Below, one piece after another: positions 10,501 through 17,699 of a DNA stretch of 64,000 bases. The DNA lies in the NCBI GenBank assembly GCA_016791445.1, contig JAEUMP010000012.1, positions 243,763 through 307,762 on the forward strand. Direction: 5' to 3'. Within the stretch, counting starts at the first letter, position 1; each line of letters begins with the position of its first letter. The stretch is from Hyphomonadaceae bacterium (GTDB lineage Bacteria > Pseudomonadota > Alphaproteobacteria > Caulobacterales > Aquidulcibacteraceae). A program made the translations under genes and the position numbers. The notes under the pieces were generated by a model. That model searched no databases. It saw only the letters and a list, made by a program, of their open reading frames with translations, and was not told the origin of the DNA.

Positions 10501-10751
10501 GCCGCTTTCGGCAAGCCGCTGACATCGGCTTCCACAGGCGCTTCGAAGCGCACGGTGAGCACGCCGCCGGCGACCTGCGCGCTGGCGCGCGGAATCGGCG
10601 CATCCCCTTGCTTCTTCAGCGCGATGCGTGCGCCGTCTGCATCCTCGGTGACGCCGAATTCCACCCGCGCGGTTTCAGCGGCGGCCGCGACTGCGATCGC
10701 CGAAACCCCGGCGATCAGGATCGCCGGCGCGGTGTAGCGGACTACCCACAT
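7593..10751 (-). CDS. Large exported AMIN-like/TPR protein of the flagellar cluster
   Basis: 1052 residues. The N-terminus has a signal peptide or membrane anchor (WVVRYTAPAILIAGVSAIAV). Several beta-rich segments then resemble AMIN domains (for example GRLVIALTLEEGVKVRHF), followed by a poly-proline run (about residue 260) and more beta-rich sequence. The last 500 residues are TPR-like. The start is the ATG at 10751, since upstream codons are arginine-rich and overlap the preceding gene. It is the last visible gene of the fliL-fliM operon, 10 bases after the MotE-like gene. AMIN and TPR domains often bind peptidoglycan and envelope machines, so a role in anchoring or stabilising the flagellum in the wall is plausible but inferred. 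Confidence 0.75.
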   Translation of the reverse strand: MWVVRYTAPAILIAGVSAIAVAAAAETARVEFGVTEDADGARIALKKQGDAPIPRASAQVAGGVLTVRFEAPVEADVSGLPKAAPRTIAAARRETDGKSVRISLRRALQAQVTQGDAEALVTLTPTTTPITVEAVSSIERAPPATNATLSIGSRPDLTRLSFHFTGQVSVTPVRRGSRLELRFSRPAEIDLAQLRATPPLFVRGAERVTQSGGRLVIALTLEEGVKVRHFVEGSRIVVDLSPPEGGLRPAAPPPPPPPPPRASDDPAPRSGIVPIGVEEGTEETRFTVSWAGPARAAAFRRGDAVWLLFDTSAQFDIRGARQTVITPVRGDKVAGIRVAAPSSMSLSARAQGNAWVFTLGPRVGQLDAAPVRRDVGAGGRGRMVVDLDREGVVRKITDPVVGDTLTVALTGGAPRGVESRRATPEAAVLASAQGVAVEVRGDQVGAAFEGRALVIARGAGEDATATLDFVAPLDATSFLDLRREFAVPVTEVLDRKAALERRAAAEGCDEGARVEARLSLARFLLAHELSAETLGALKVAAINQPQLDIDPGYRLMRAAANVMMGRVRDARGDLEASALAEDPAAALWRGYAAWLQRDWATARKELERGKSALVAQPPGWRPKFELALADSLLNLRDLDAAAAAAARVLAANPSPEVSGDTRIVQAKIAEARGDSRAALASLKTLTAAPQEVVAVRASFEAARVERTLGATEEATIEQLEALRLRWRGDSLELEVVQQLAAIYAERGRYREALMALRGASAKHASHALGRTLRADMSEIFERLYLNGEADKLQPVQALGLFYDFKDLTPVGPNGDRMVRNLAGRLVALDLLEQAATLLQHQVEERLEGVGRAQIASDLAMIYLRDRKPERALAAIELSRQPGMPSDLMADRRILEARALLDLGRTEQAVEILERDRSAAAQRIRADAAWRDRDWPRAAAELKLVLAQRQRTAPLDPAARNEIMRTAIALVFAENANGVQALRKDYGALMAGTPDANAFEVVTAGIDASGAQLREIARVVARTDLLDRFLRDMKSDMTTSQGPQAATPAPPRA

Positions 10752-10761
10752 CGCTTTCGCA

Positions 10762-11466
10762 TCAGCCCGCCTTCGGGCGCGCCGCCGCCGGCGCGGCTGC
10801 TGCTGGACGCGCACCCGCCGCCGGACGCGTAAGCGCCGCGACTTCCTCCGCACGCGCCTGTGCAAGCAGAACCGTGAGACGGCGCGCGCGCACCGGATCC
10901 ATCTTACCCATTACCTCGGCGAGATTGGCCTGGCGCATGCGGCTGGCCACATCGACGAGCACATCTTCATCCAGCGCATCGAACACGGCGGCGGCGTCCT
11001 TCGCGCGCATGCGCTGATAGACATCCACCAGTGTCGCGATGCGGCGCGTCTGTTCCTCGTCGACCGTCCCCATCAGCTCCTGCACGCGCGATTCCAGGCG
11101 CTTCAGCTCCGCGACGCGGTCTTCCACACGCCGCTCGGCGGCGGCGAGAAGTTCTTCGCGCGTGTCCATCTCTGCGGCGCGCGCATCCAGTGACTCGCGT
11201 CGCGCGCCGAGCGATTGCAGGACCTGCACCTCGCTGGGCGAAAGGCCTGCGGAATCGGCGAACGACGATGTGGGGCAACTGGGATTCGCACTCGTCGCGC
11301 CCGCCTTCGTGGCTCCCGGCGCCGGTTGCGGCGGCGTCGCGGCTGCGGGTGCGCTTTCAGCCGCACCCTCCGCGAACGCCACAGCTTTCAGGCTGAGAAG
11401 AACGCCGAGCGTCACCATGATCGCCGGAAGAAGGCGCGGCGATGCGGCGGGTTTCTTTGCGGACAT
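10762..11466 (-). CDS. MotE-family protein (MgtE N-terminal-like domain), flagellar cluster
   Basis: 234 residues. The N-terminal membrane segment is PRLLPAIMVTLGVLLSLKAVAF. A variable region follows, then a coiled-coil rich in Arg and Glu (about 95-150), and a small domain with DAAAVFDALDEDVLVDVASR and VMGKMDPVRARRLTVLL, as in the MgtE intracellular N domain. The C-terminal tail is Ala/Pro-rich. In Sinorhizobium the related MotE protein is a periplasmic chaperone for MotC. The start codon overlaps the preceding stop by one base (TGATG). Its place behind fliL-fliM supports a flagellar role; the precise function is inferred. Confidence 0.8.
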   Translation of the reverse strand: MSAKKPAASPRLLPAIMVTLGVLLSLKAVAFAEGAAESAPAAATPPQPAPGATKAGATSANPSCPTSSFADSAGLSPSEVQVLQSLGARRESLDARAAEMDTREELLAAAERRVEDRVAELKRLESRVQELMGTVDEEQTRRIATLVDVYQRMRAKDAAAVFDALDEDVLVDVASRMRQANLAEVMGKMDPVRARRLTVLLAQARAEEVAALTRPAAGARPAAAAPAAARPKAG

Positions 11467-11777
11467 CAGCGTCCCCTGCCGATGTCGGCGGCGGAGCGCA
11501 CCTTGCCCACTCCGAGACCGAGTTTTTCCGAAAGCGCGCGCGCGGTATCGATGCGCCCCTGCAGATCGCGTCCCGCTTCGTGCGCCGTCTGACGCATTGT
11601 GCGGACTGCCGTTTCGGCCGATGCGACGCTTTCGAGAAGTTCGCGCGCGGCGTCACGGATTCCATCCTGCCCCGCCCGCAGCGCGGAGAGTTTCCTGTCC
11701 AGTCGCCAGCAATAGAAGAGGCAGGCCGCGAGCAGCAGCGCGAGAGCGCCTTCAAGGACGAGTGTGATCGGGCTCAT
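11466..11777 (-). CDS. DUF6468-like bitopic membrane protein, possible flagellar positioning factor
   Basis: 103 residues. One transmembrane helix lies near the N-terminus (TLVLEGALALLLAACLFYCW), followed by a charged, probably coiled-coil cytoplasmic part. The start at 11777 overlaps the fliM stop by four bases (ATGA), and the stop overlaps the next gene by one, so it is embedded in the operon. A small bitopic protein next to fliL-fliM in polarly flagellated alphaproteobacteria recalls PflI of Caulobacter, which marks the pole for flagellum assembly. I have not aligned it, so that link is a hypothesis. Confidence 0.65.
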   Translation of the reverse strand: MSPITLVLEGALALLLAACLFYCWRLDRKLSALRAGQDGIRDAARELLESVASAETAVRTMRQTAHEAGRDLQGRIDTARALSEKLGLGVGKVRSAADIGRGR

Positions 11778-12865
11778 GCGCCTTCTCCGGCTTTCATCAC
11801 GGCGAGACGACCTGCCGTCTGCAACGGCTGTTCGACGCGCACGGCGACATTCTGGTTGATGCGACCGACCCGGCCGCGCGTGATGGTGGCCGCGCCGCAC
11901 TTCAGCTCCACATGCGCGCCGGGCGGTGCGTTGAGCATGAGCGTTTCGCCGACCTTGAGATTGAGCACCTGGCTGAGAGGCGCCGTCATTTCATCGAGCA
12001 CGGCGGAGACTTCCACCTTGGTGCGCCACAACTCGCTCGCGAGGTGGCCTTCCCAGATGTTGTCGCGCCCGAACTTCTCCCCCATGAACTGCTGCAGCAG
12101 CAGTTTGCGGATCGGTTCGAGCGTCGCGTACGGCAACAGCATCTCCACGCGTCCGCCACGATCCTCCATGTCGATGCGCAGCTTGATCAGGATGGCGGCG
12201 TTCGCGGGTCGCGCGATGGCGGCGAAGCGCGGATTGGTCTCGATGCGGTCTAGCGAGAAGTCCACCGGCGTCAGCGGCGCGAAGGCCTGGCCGGTATCGG
12301 CCAGCATTACCTCGATCATGCGCGTGATCAACATGCGCTCGATCGTGGTGTAAGGCCGGCCTTCCACGCGCATCGGCGGCGCGCCGCGACGCCCGCCGAG
12401 AAGCACATCGACCACGGAATAGATGAGGCTCGAATCCACCGTCATCAACCCGAAATTGTCGAGCTGCTTGGCGCGGATCACGGCGATGATCGCCGGCAGC
12501 GGGATGGAGTTCAGATAGTCGCCGAATCGGATCGACGAGATGGAATCGAGACTGACTTCGACGTTGTCCGACGTGAAATTGCGCAGGCTCGTCGTCATCA
12601 GCCGCACGACGCGGTCGAACACGACCTCAAGCATCGGCAGCCGTTCGTAGGAGACGAGCGCGGAATTGATGATGGCGCGCACGCCGGTGCGCGAGTTCTC
12701 TTCACCTTCACCGGACGCAAATCCGAGAAGGCTGTCGATTTCGTCCTGGTTGAGGATGCGTTCGCCGCTGCCGCTTACCGGCGCCGCCTCTTCAGGCGCG
12801 TCCGTCGTCGTCGACCAGTCGGCGGCGAGTTCGTCTTCGTCGGTGGCGGTTGCTGTCTCCGCCAT
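11774..12865 (-). CDS. fliM: Flagellar motor switch protein FliM
   Basis: 363 residues. FliM forms the C-ring with FliG and FliN and binds CheY-P to switch rotation. The N-terminus has the conserved helix ILNQDEIDSLLGF (about 34-46), the CheY-binding segment. The CheC-like middle domain includes SIRFGDYLNSIPLPAIIAVI, and the C-terminal SpoA domain includes VLNLKVGETLMLNAPP (about 306-320). Length is normal, though the N-terminus carries an extra acidic stretch. It starts two bases after the fliL stop and overlaps the DUF6468-like gene by four. Confidence 0.96.
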   Translation of the reverse strand: MAETATATDEDELAADWSTTTDAPEEAAPVSGSGERILNQDEIDSLLGFASGEGEENSRTGVRAIINSALVSYERLPMLEVVFDRVVRLMTTSLRNFTSDNVEVSLDSISSIRFGDYLNSIPLPAIIAVIRAKQLDNFGLMTVDSSLIYSVVDVLLGGRRGAPPMRVEGRPYTTIERMLITRMIEVMLADTGQAFAPLTPVDFSLDRIETNPRFAAIARPANAAILIKLRIDMEDRGGRVEMLLPYATLEPIRKLLLQQFMGEKFGRDNIWEGHLASELWRTKVEVSAVLDEMTAPLSQVLNLKVGETLMLNAPPGAHVELKCGAATITRGRVGRINQNVAVRVEQPLQTAGRLAVMKAGEGA

Positions 12866-12867
12866 AT

Positions 12868-13542
12868 CTACTGCACCAGCATTTCTTCGATGAGAACGGC
12901 GTTCATCTGTGCCGGCGCGATGGCGAGATTCACGCGGCGCAACAGTTCAAGCCGCAGACGCGCCGTGCCGGCGGAGCCTGAAATGTCATCCATGCGCAGT
13001 TCGCGCAGGAAGCCCTGGTACTGATCCATGATGCGCGGCAGTTCGGGCTCGACGGCGTGCGCGACGTCTTCGTCGGGCGCTTCGAGCGTGACCTTGAGCT
13101 TCAGATAGGCGGGCTGACCGTCATTGGTGGAGAAGTTCACCAACAGCTGCGGCAGCGCGACGTAATAGACGCCGTCTCCTTCCGTCACGACCGGCGCATT
13201 CGGATCGGCCGCGCCCTTCGCGCCGTGGCCGCCCTTGTCCTTGGCCTTGCCGTGACCGTCTTTTTTCTTCTTCGCCTTGTCGTGCGCGGCGCCGGCGTCG
13301 GCGTGCACTTCGGCCTTGGGCTTCATCAGGAAGAAGGCAGCCCCGCCGCCCGCGCCGAGCAGCAGCAGCGCCGGCAACACGACGAACAGGATGAGCGTCT
13401 TGCCCGCGAGCTTCTTCTTCGCCGGCGCGCCCTCTTCGCCCTCGACAGCTTCGCCCTCGGCCGTATCGGCCTCGGGCGCGTCCTTCTTCGCGCCCTTTGC
13501 GGCCTTGGGCGGCTTGGGTGGTTTCTCTTTCTTCGCAGACAT
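12868..13542 (-). CDS. fliL: Flagellar basal body protein FliL
   Basis: 224 residues. A Lys/Pro-rich cytoplasmic tail is followed by one transmembrane helix (LILFVVLPALLLLGAGGGAA, about 50-70), a His/Lys-rich linker and the periplasmic FliL domain (YYVALPQLLVNFSTN onward, ending MNAVLIEEMLVQ). FliL surrounds the stators and supports torque. The start MSAKKEKP at 13542 was chosen over an ORF extension of 13 codons. First gene of its operon, divergent from flgF. Confidence 0.93.
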   Translation of the reverse strand: MSAKKEKPPKPPKAAKGAKKDAPEADTAEGEAVEGEEGAPAKKKLAGKTLILFVVLPALLLLGAGGGAAFFLMKPKAEVHADAGAAHDKAKKKKDGHGKAKDKGGHGAKGAADPNAPVVTEGDGVYYVALPQLLVNFSTNDGQPAYLKLKVTLEAPDEDVAHAVEPELPRIMDQYQGFLRELRMDDISGSAGTARLRLELLRRVNLAIAPAQMNAVLIEEMLVQ

Positions 13543-13605
13543 CAGTTCGATCCGGATTCGCGCATCCTGCACTTCGCGCAAACGTGGTTAAGGAAAGATG
13601 AGGGG

Positions 13606-13620
13606 CGGCAATTATTGCCG
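13606..13620. promoter_or_regulatory. Perfect palindrome, candidate FlbD (ftr) site
   Basis: CGGCAAT-T-ATTGCCG is a perfect inverted repeat with 7-base arms. It lies about 77 bases upstream of the -24 element of the flgF sigma-54 promoter and about 64 bases upstream of the fliL start. Caulobacter ftr elements, bound by the sigma-54 activator FlbD, have a CGGCAA-type core and sit at about this distance. From memory only; not aligned. Confidence 0.5.
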
Positions 13621-13696
13621 GGCAAAAGGTGCTTTCTGCCGCGTTAACGGCGCGGCGCGGCGCGCGAATCCCCATGGCGCGCAAGCGTTAACCATG

Positions 13697-13712
13697 TGGC
13701 GCCGCCTTTGCA
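13697..13712 (+). promoter_or_regulatory. Sigma-54 promoter of flgF
   Basis: TGGCGCCGCCTTTGCA matches the -24/-12 consensus TGGCACG-N4-TTGCA with exact spacing between the GG and GC pairs and differs at two positions. The GC pair ends at 13711, so transcription should begin near 13722-13724, at or just before the flgF ATG at 13725. No ribosome binding site precedes that ATG, which fits a leaderless mRNA. Confidence 0.7.
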
Positions 13713-13724
13713 GCGTCTGCGGCG

Positions 13725-14456
13725 ATGGACAACCTTCAACTCCTCGGCGTGCAGACGCAGCGCGTGCTCCAGCGACGGATGGAAACGGCGGCGAACAACC
13801 TCGCCAACGTCTCCACGAACGGATTCAAGGCCGACGCCCTGCTCACCGAAGTCGATTCCCGGCGGCCCGCGCGCTCCGTCGATCTGCCGCGCGACGTGCG
13901 CTTCGTGCGCGACGTAGGCCTCTCGCGCGATTTCAGCCAGGGCGCGATCCGGCGCACGGGCGAGGCGTTCGACGTGGCGATCCAGGGCGAAGGTTTCTTC
14001 CTTGTATCGGATCCGCAACAAGGCACGCTCTACACGCGCGACGGCAGTTTCCGCCTCGACGCCGCAGGTCAACTCGTCACCAAGGACGGACGCAATGTGC
14101 TGAACGCCGGCGGCGCGCCGATCGTGTTCGACCCGCAGGGCGAACGTCCCTCGATCGGCGCCGACGGCGCGATCTCCATCGCGGGCACGGAAGTCGGCGC
14201 CATCGGCCTCGTGAACTTCGCCAACCCGGCGGGACTCGAAAAGGTCGGCGACAATCTCTTCTCGGCCGCCGGGCAACCCACGTCGAATTTCGAGGGCGCA
14301 GCCGTCCAGGGCGCGCTGGAAGGATCCAACGTCAACGCGGTGACGGAGCTCACCCGCGTCATCGAAATCTCACGCGCCTATGAATCGGCCGCTCGTATCG
14401 TGAAGAACGGAGACGATCTCCGACAGCGCGCGATCGAGCGGTTCGGACGCGCCTGA
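13725..14456 (+). CDS. flgF: Flagellar basal-body rod protein FlgF
   Basis: 243 residues of the proximal rod. The N-terminal rod signature ETAANNLANVSTNGFKADAL (about 20-39) contains the ANN-ANV-T-GFK pattern. The C-terminal segment NVNAVTELTRVIEISRAYES is typical. The ATG at 13725 gives a standard FlgF N-terminus, so the start is firm even though there is no Shine-Dalgarno. First gene of flgF-flgG-flgA-flgH, read from the sigma-54 promoter directly upstream. Confidence 0.95.
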   Translation: MDNLQLLGVQTQRVLQRRMETAANNLANVSTNGFKADALLTEVDSRRPARSVDLPRDVRFVRDVGLSRDFSQGAIRRTGEAFDVAIQGEGFFLVSDPQQGTLYTRDGSFRLDAAGQLVTKDGRNVLNAGGAPIVFDPQGERPSIGADGAISIAGTEVGAIGLVNFANPAGLEKVGDNLFSAAGQPTSNFEGAAVQGALEGSNVNAVTELTRVIEISRAYESAARIVKNGDDLRQRAIERFGRA

Positions 14457-14474
14457 AGCTAACGGAGAAGACTG

Positions 14475-15260
14475 ATGCGTTCCCTCTCCATCGCCGCCAC
14501 GGGCATGCAGGCACAGCAGCTCAATGTGGAAGTGATCTCCAACAACATCGCCAACATGAACACCACGGGGTTCAAGCGTCAGCGCGCGGAATTCCAGGAT
14601 CTGCTCTACCAGAATCTCGAACGTCCGGGCGCGAGCACCTCGTCCGCCGGCACAATGGCGCCGACGGGCATCCAGATCGGCGTCGGCGTGAAGGCCGGTG
14701 CCATCGGGCGCGTCACCGAGCAGGGCGCGCTCGCACGCACCGACAACCCGACCGATCTGGCGATCAGCGGGCGCGGTTACTTCCAGGTCTCAATGCCCGA
14801 CGGCACGACCGCCTACACCCGTGACGGCAATCTCGCGATCGACGCCGAAGGGCGCATCGTGACTTCCGACGGCTTCCCGCTCGAGCCTGCGATCACCGTG
14901 CCAAACGAAGCGCTCTCGGTCTCGATCTCGCGCGACGGCGTGGTGGAAGCCACGATCCAGGGCCAGGCCGCGCCGCAGCAGCTCGGCCAGATCGAACTGG
15001 CCGCCTTCGTCAATCCGGCGGGCCTCGAAGCGCAGGGCGAAAACCTCTTTCTTGAAACCGCAGCGAGCGGCGCGCCGAACATCTCGACGCCGACATCGCC
15101 AGGCTTCGGCGCATTGCTGCAGGGCTTCGTGGAAACATCGAACGTCAATGCGGTGGAAGAGATCTCCGCGCTGATCGTCGCGCAGCGCGCCTACGAAATG
15201 AACGCCAAGGTCATCACCGCATCCGACGAGATGCTGCAGACCGCGTCGAACGTCCGCTGA
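14475..15260 (+). CDS. flgG: Flagellar basal-body rod protein FlgG
   Basis: 261 residues of the distal rod. It begins MRSLSIAATGMQAQQLNVEV and has the rod signature SNNIANMNTTGFKRQRAEFQ (about 22-41). It ends with the conserved C-terminal motif NVNAVEEISALIVAQRAYEM and STASNVR-like tail (TASNVR). A GGAG site lies 10 bases before the ATG. Second gene of the operon, 18 bases after flgF. Confidence 0.97.
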   Translation: MRSLSIAATGMQAQQLNVEVISNNIANMNTTGFKRQRAEFQDLLYQNLERPGASTSSAGTMAPTGIQIGVGVKAGAIGRVTEQGALARTDNPTDLAISGRGYFQVSMPDGTTAYTRDGNLAIDAEGRIVTSDGFPLEPAITVPNEALSVSISRDGVVEATIQGQAAPQQLGQIELAAFVNPAGLEAQGENLFLETAASGAPNISTPTSPGFGALLQGFVETSNVNAVEEISALIVAQRAYEMNAKVITASDEMLQTASNVR

Positions 15261-15279
15261 AGACCGGAGGGACTGAACG

Positions 15280-15861
15280 ATGAAACGCACGCTCTTCCAC
15301 GCCGCCGCTCTCGCCGCCGTGCTGCTCGCGTCCGGCATCGCGCACGCACAGGCGCCCGTCGCACTGCGCAACACCATAGAATCATCAGGCCCCGCAGTGA
15401 CGCTCGGAGATTTCTTCGAGAACGCCGGCCCTGCAGCGGGGCGCGCTGTCGCGCCGGCGCCGGGCGCGGGCCGCACCGCGACATTCTCGCCGCGTTTCCT
15501 GCAGGCCGCCGCGCGCGCTGCTGGTCTCGACTGGACGCCGCCCGATGGCATGACCGCCGTGCTCGTCACCGGTCGCGGCGGTGCGGCCGGCGTCGTCTCG
15601 CCGCGCTTCCAGAGCACCGCGTCCCAGAACGCCAGCCTCCAGCATGCATCGGCATCCGTCGCCAGCGGCGACATCGCCGTGCGACGCGGCGAGACGGTCA
15701 CGCTCGTGTATGTGTCGCCGGGTCTGCAACTCACCACCCGCGCACGCGCACTCGGCGACGCCAGCATCGGCGACAGCGTGCGTCTCGTGAATCTCACCTC
15801 CAATCGCACCGTCGATGCGGTCGTCACCGGCATCGGCGCCGCAAGCGCCCGCGCGAACTGA
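15280..15861 (+). CDS. flgA: Flagella basal body P-ring formation protein FlgA
   Basis: 193 residues. It has a signal peptide (ending GIAHA) and a C-terminal SAF domain (about 120-190) with the pattern ASGDIAVRRGETVTLVYVSP and GDSVRLVNLTSNRTVDAVV, which identifies FlgA. It is the periplasmic chaperone for P-ring assembly by FlgI. The middle region is short compared with some FlgA proteins. A GGAGGG site precedes the start. flgI itself is not in this operon. Confidence 0.9.
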   Translation: MKRTLFHAAALAAVLLASGIAHAQAPVALRNTIESSGPAVTLGDFFENAGPAAGRAVAPAPGAGRTATFSPRFLQAAARAAGLDWTPPDGMTAVLVTGRGGAAGVVSPRFQSTASQNASLQHASASVASGDIAVRRGETVTLVYVSPGLQLTTRARALGDASIGDSVRLVNLTSNRTVDAVVTGIGAASARAN

Positions 15862-15872
15862 AAGACATCACC

Positions 15873-16667
15873 ATGCGCACCCCAGCCCTTCTCCTTCTCG
15901 CCGGTCTCGCCGGCTGCGCGACCGTGGATCGCGCCGTCGACGCCGCCGCCCCCGTCGCGGAGGCGGGCGCCGATCTCGCGCGTCAGGGCTATCGCAGCGC
16001 GCATCGCGCGGCGACGGGCCCGCATCTGACGCCGGTGTCCAATCCTGCGCCCCTCGCGGGAAACAATGTCGTCATGCCGATGCCGGCGCAGGTGCAGCAG
16101 GCGTCAGCGCCGAATTCGCTCTGGCAAGCAGGCGCGCGCACCTTCTTCAATGACCAGCGCGCTACGCGCGTCGGCGACATCCTAACCGTCAAGGTCGCCA
16201 TCGACGACAGCGCGCAGCTCGACAACTCCACGAACCGCACGCGCGGCGGCTCCACTGAAGTCGGCGTCTCAAGCTTCTTTGGTCAGGAACAGGTGCTCGG
16301 CAATGTGCTCGGGGGGACGTTCGATCCCTCCAGCCTCATCGGCGCCGAAGGCTCTTCCAGCGCCGCCAATGCCGGCGCGATCAGCCGGAAGGAAAAGATC
16401 GAGCTGACACTCGCCGCGACGATCAGCCAGGTGTTGCCAAACGGCAATCTCGTGGTCGTCGGCAAGCAGGAAGTGCGCATCAACGGCGAGCTGCGCGAGC
16501 TGACCGTCGCCGGCATCGTGCGTCCGGAAGACGTCGCCGCGAACAACTCGATCCGCCACGACCAGATGGCCGAGGCGCGCATCTCGTACGGCGGACGCGG
16601 CAACATCTCCGCCGTGCAGAAGCCGCGCTGGGGCCAACGCGTCGCGGATGCGATCAGCCCCTGGTGA
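15873..16667 (+). CDS. flgH: Flagellar L-ring protein FlgH
   Basis: 264 residues. It is an outer-membrane lipoprotein with lipobox LAGLAGC (Cys15). The FlgH core contains SLWQAGARTFFNDQRATRVG, ILTVKVAIDDSAQ and the C-terminal segment SIRHDQMAEARISYGGRGNI. It forms the L-ring bushing around the rod. Last gene of the flagellar operon; the next gene on the strand is metabolic. Confidence 0.96.
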   Translation: MRTPALLLLAGLAGCATVDRAVDAAAPVAEAGADLARQGYRSAHRAATGPHLTPVSNPAPLAGNNVVMPMPAQVQQASAPNSLWQAGARTFFNDQRATRVGDILTVKVAIDDSAQLDNSTNRTRGGSTEVGVSSFFGQEQVLGNVLGGTFDPSSLIGAEGSSSAANAGAISRKEKIELTLAATISQVLPNGNLVVVGKQEVRINGELRELTVAGIVRPEDVAANNSIRHDQMAEARISYGGRGNISAVQKPRWGQRVADAISPW

Positions 16668-16754
16668 TGACACGGATATCCGCTCTCCGCCGAGAATAGG
16701 AGAACCGGCGAGCAAATGCTTTGCGCAGGCGCGCGCCTGCCTTATGCCGTTGCC

Positions 16755-17693
16755 ATGAACCCCACCATCATCGCCTATCCCGGTCTCGGCGCCTTCGAGG
16801 CGCTCTTCGGAGCTCGGTACGACATCCTCAAACTCCCGCAGGACGCGGAAGCGCGGGCGCAGGTATTGCACGATGACGGCGCGCGGGTGCAAGCGGCGGT
16901 GGTGATCGGTTCGATCGGCCTGCCGGCGCCCATCCTCTCCGCCTTGCCGAATCTCAAGCTCATCGCCGCCTTTGGCGTCGGCTATGACGGCGTCGATCTC
17001 GAAACGGCCAGGGCGCGCGGCATCGCGGTGACCAACTGCCCCAACATCAACCACGAGGACGTGGCCGATGTGGCGATGGGCCTGATCATTTCCTGCGCAC
17101 GACGCATCGCCGAGGGCGACCGACTCGTCCGCGCCGGCGGTTGGACGAGCCCCGTCGCCTTCCCGCCGCCGAGGCGTCTGCGCGGCCGCAAGCTCGGCAT
17201 CGTCGGACTCGGCGCCATCGGCGACGCGATCGGGCAGCGCGGCGAAGCCTTCGGCATGGACATCGCCTGGACCGGCCCCCGTCCGAAGGACGCGAAGTGG
17301 CGTTATGAAGCGGACCTGCACGCACTCGCGACCTGGGCCGACGTGCTTGCGCTTGCGCTGCGTCCCGATCCGGGCACGGAAAAGATGATCGACGCGCGCG
17401 TGCTCGAGGCGCTCGGCCCGGAAGGCATTCTTGTAAATGTCTCGCGCGGCTCCGTCGTCGACGAAGATGCGCTGATCGCGGCGCTGAAGTCGGGAACACT
17501 CGGCGCGGCGGGGCTCGACGTGTTCGAAACCGAACCCACCCCCGCCGCACGCTGGGCGGATTTCCCCAACACTACTCTCACGCCCCACTTCGGCGGCGGC
17601 ACGCGCGACTCCATCATGGAAAGCGCGCAACTCGTTCTCGAAAATCTCCGCCGCCACTTCGCCGGTGAAGAACTCGCTACGAGGGTGGTCTGA
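16755..17693 (+). CDS. D-2-hydroxyacid dehydrogenase (glyoxylate/hydroxypyruvate reductase type)
   Basis: 312 residues. It has the Rossmann motif KLGIVGLGAIGDAIGQR (about 145-161) and the catalytic Arg in NVSRGSVVDEDAL. The Glu is in GLDVFETEP and the His is in LTPHFGGG, the standard Arg/Glu/His triad. It should reduce 2-oxo acids with NAD(P)H; close relatives act on glyoxylate or hydroxypyruvate. The ATG at 16755 starts MNPTIIAYPG; an upstream frame extension has no signal. It follows the flagellar operon after an 87-base gap and is convergent with the RTX gene, six bases away. Confidence 0.88.
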   Translation: MNPTIIAYPGLGAFEALFGARYDILKLPQDAEARAQVLHDDGARVQAAVVIGSIGLPAPILSALPNLKLIAAFGVGYDGVDLETARARGIAVTNCPNINHEDVADVAMGLIISCARRIAEGDRLVRAGGWTSPVAFPPPRRLRGRKLGIVGLGAIGDAIGQRGEAFGMDIAWTGPRPKDAKWRYEADLHALATWADVLALALRPDPGTEKMIDARVLEALGPEGILVNVSRGSVVDEDALIAALKSGTLGAAGLDVFETEPTPAARWADFPNTTLTPHFGGGTRDSIMESAQLVLENLRRHFAGEELATRVV

Positions 17694-17699
17694 AGCGCT

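Larger units (their letters stand above)
13543..13724. promoter_or_regulatory. Divergent fliL/flgF control region
   Basis: A 182-base gap between two flagellar operons. Besides the palindrome and the sigma-54 promoter listed separately, it has three TTAA cores (13588, 13644, 13688). Two have CtrA half-site character: TTAACCAT at 13688 on the plus strand, and TTAACCAC on the minus strand near 13584-13591. No full TTAA-N7-TTAA box is present here. Confidence 0.45.

Noticed and set aside
13543..13724. Full CtrA box between fliL and flgF
   Set aside because: Three TTAA cores exist but none has a partner at seven-base spacing.
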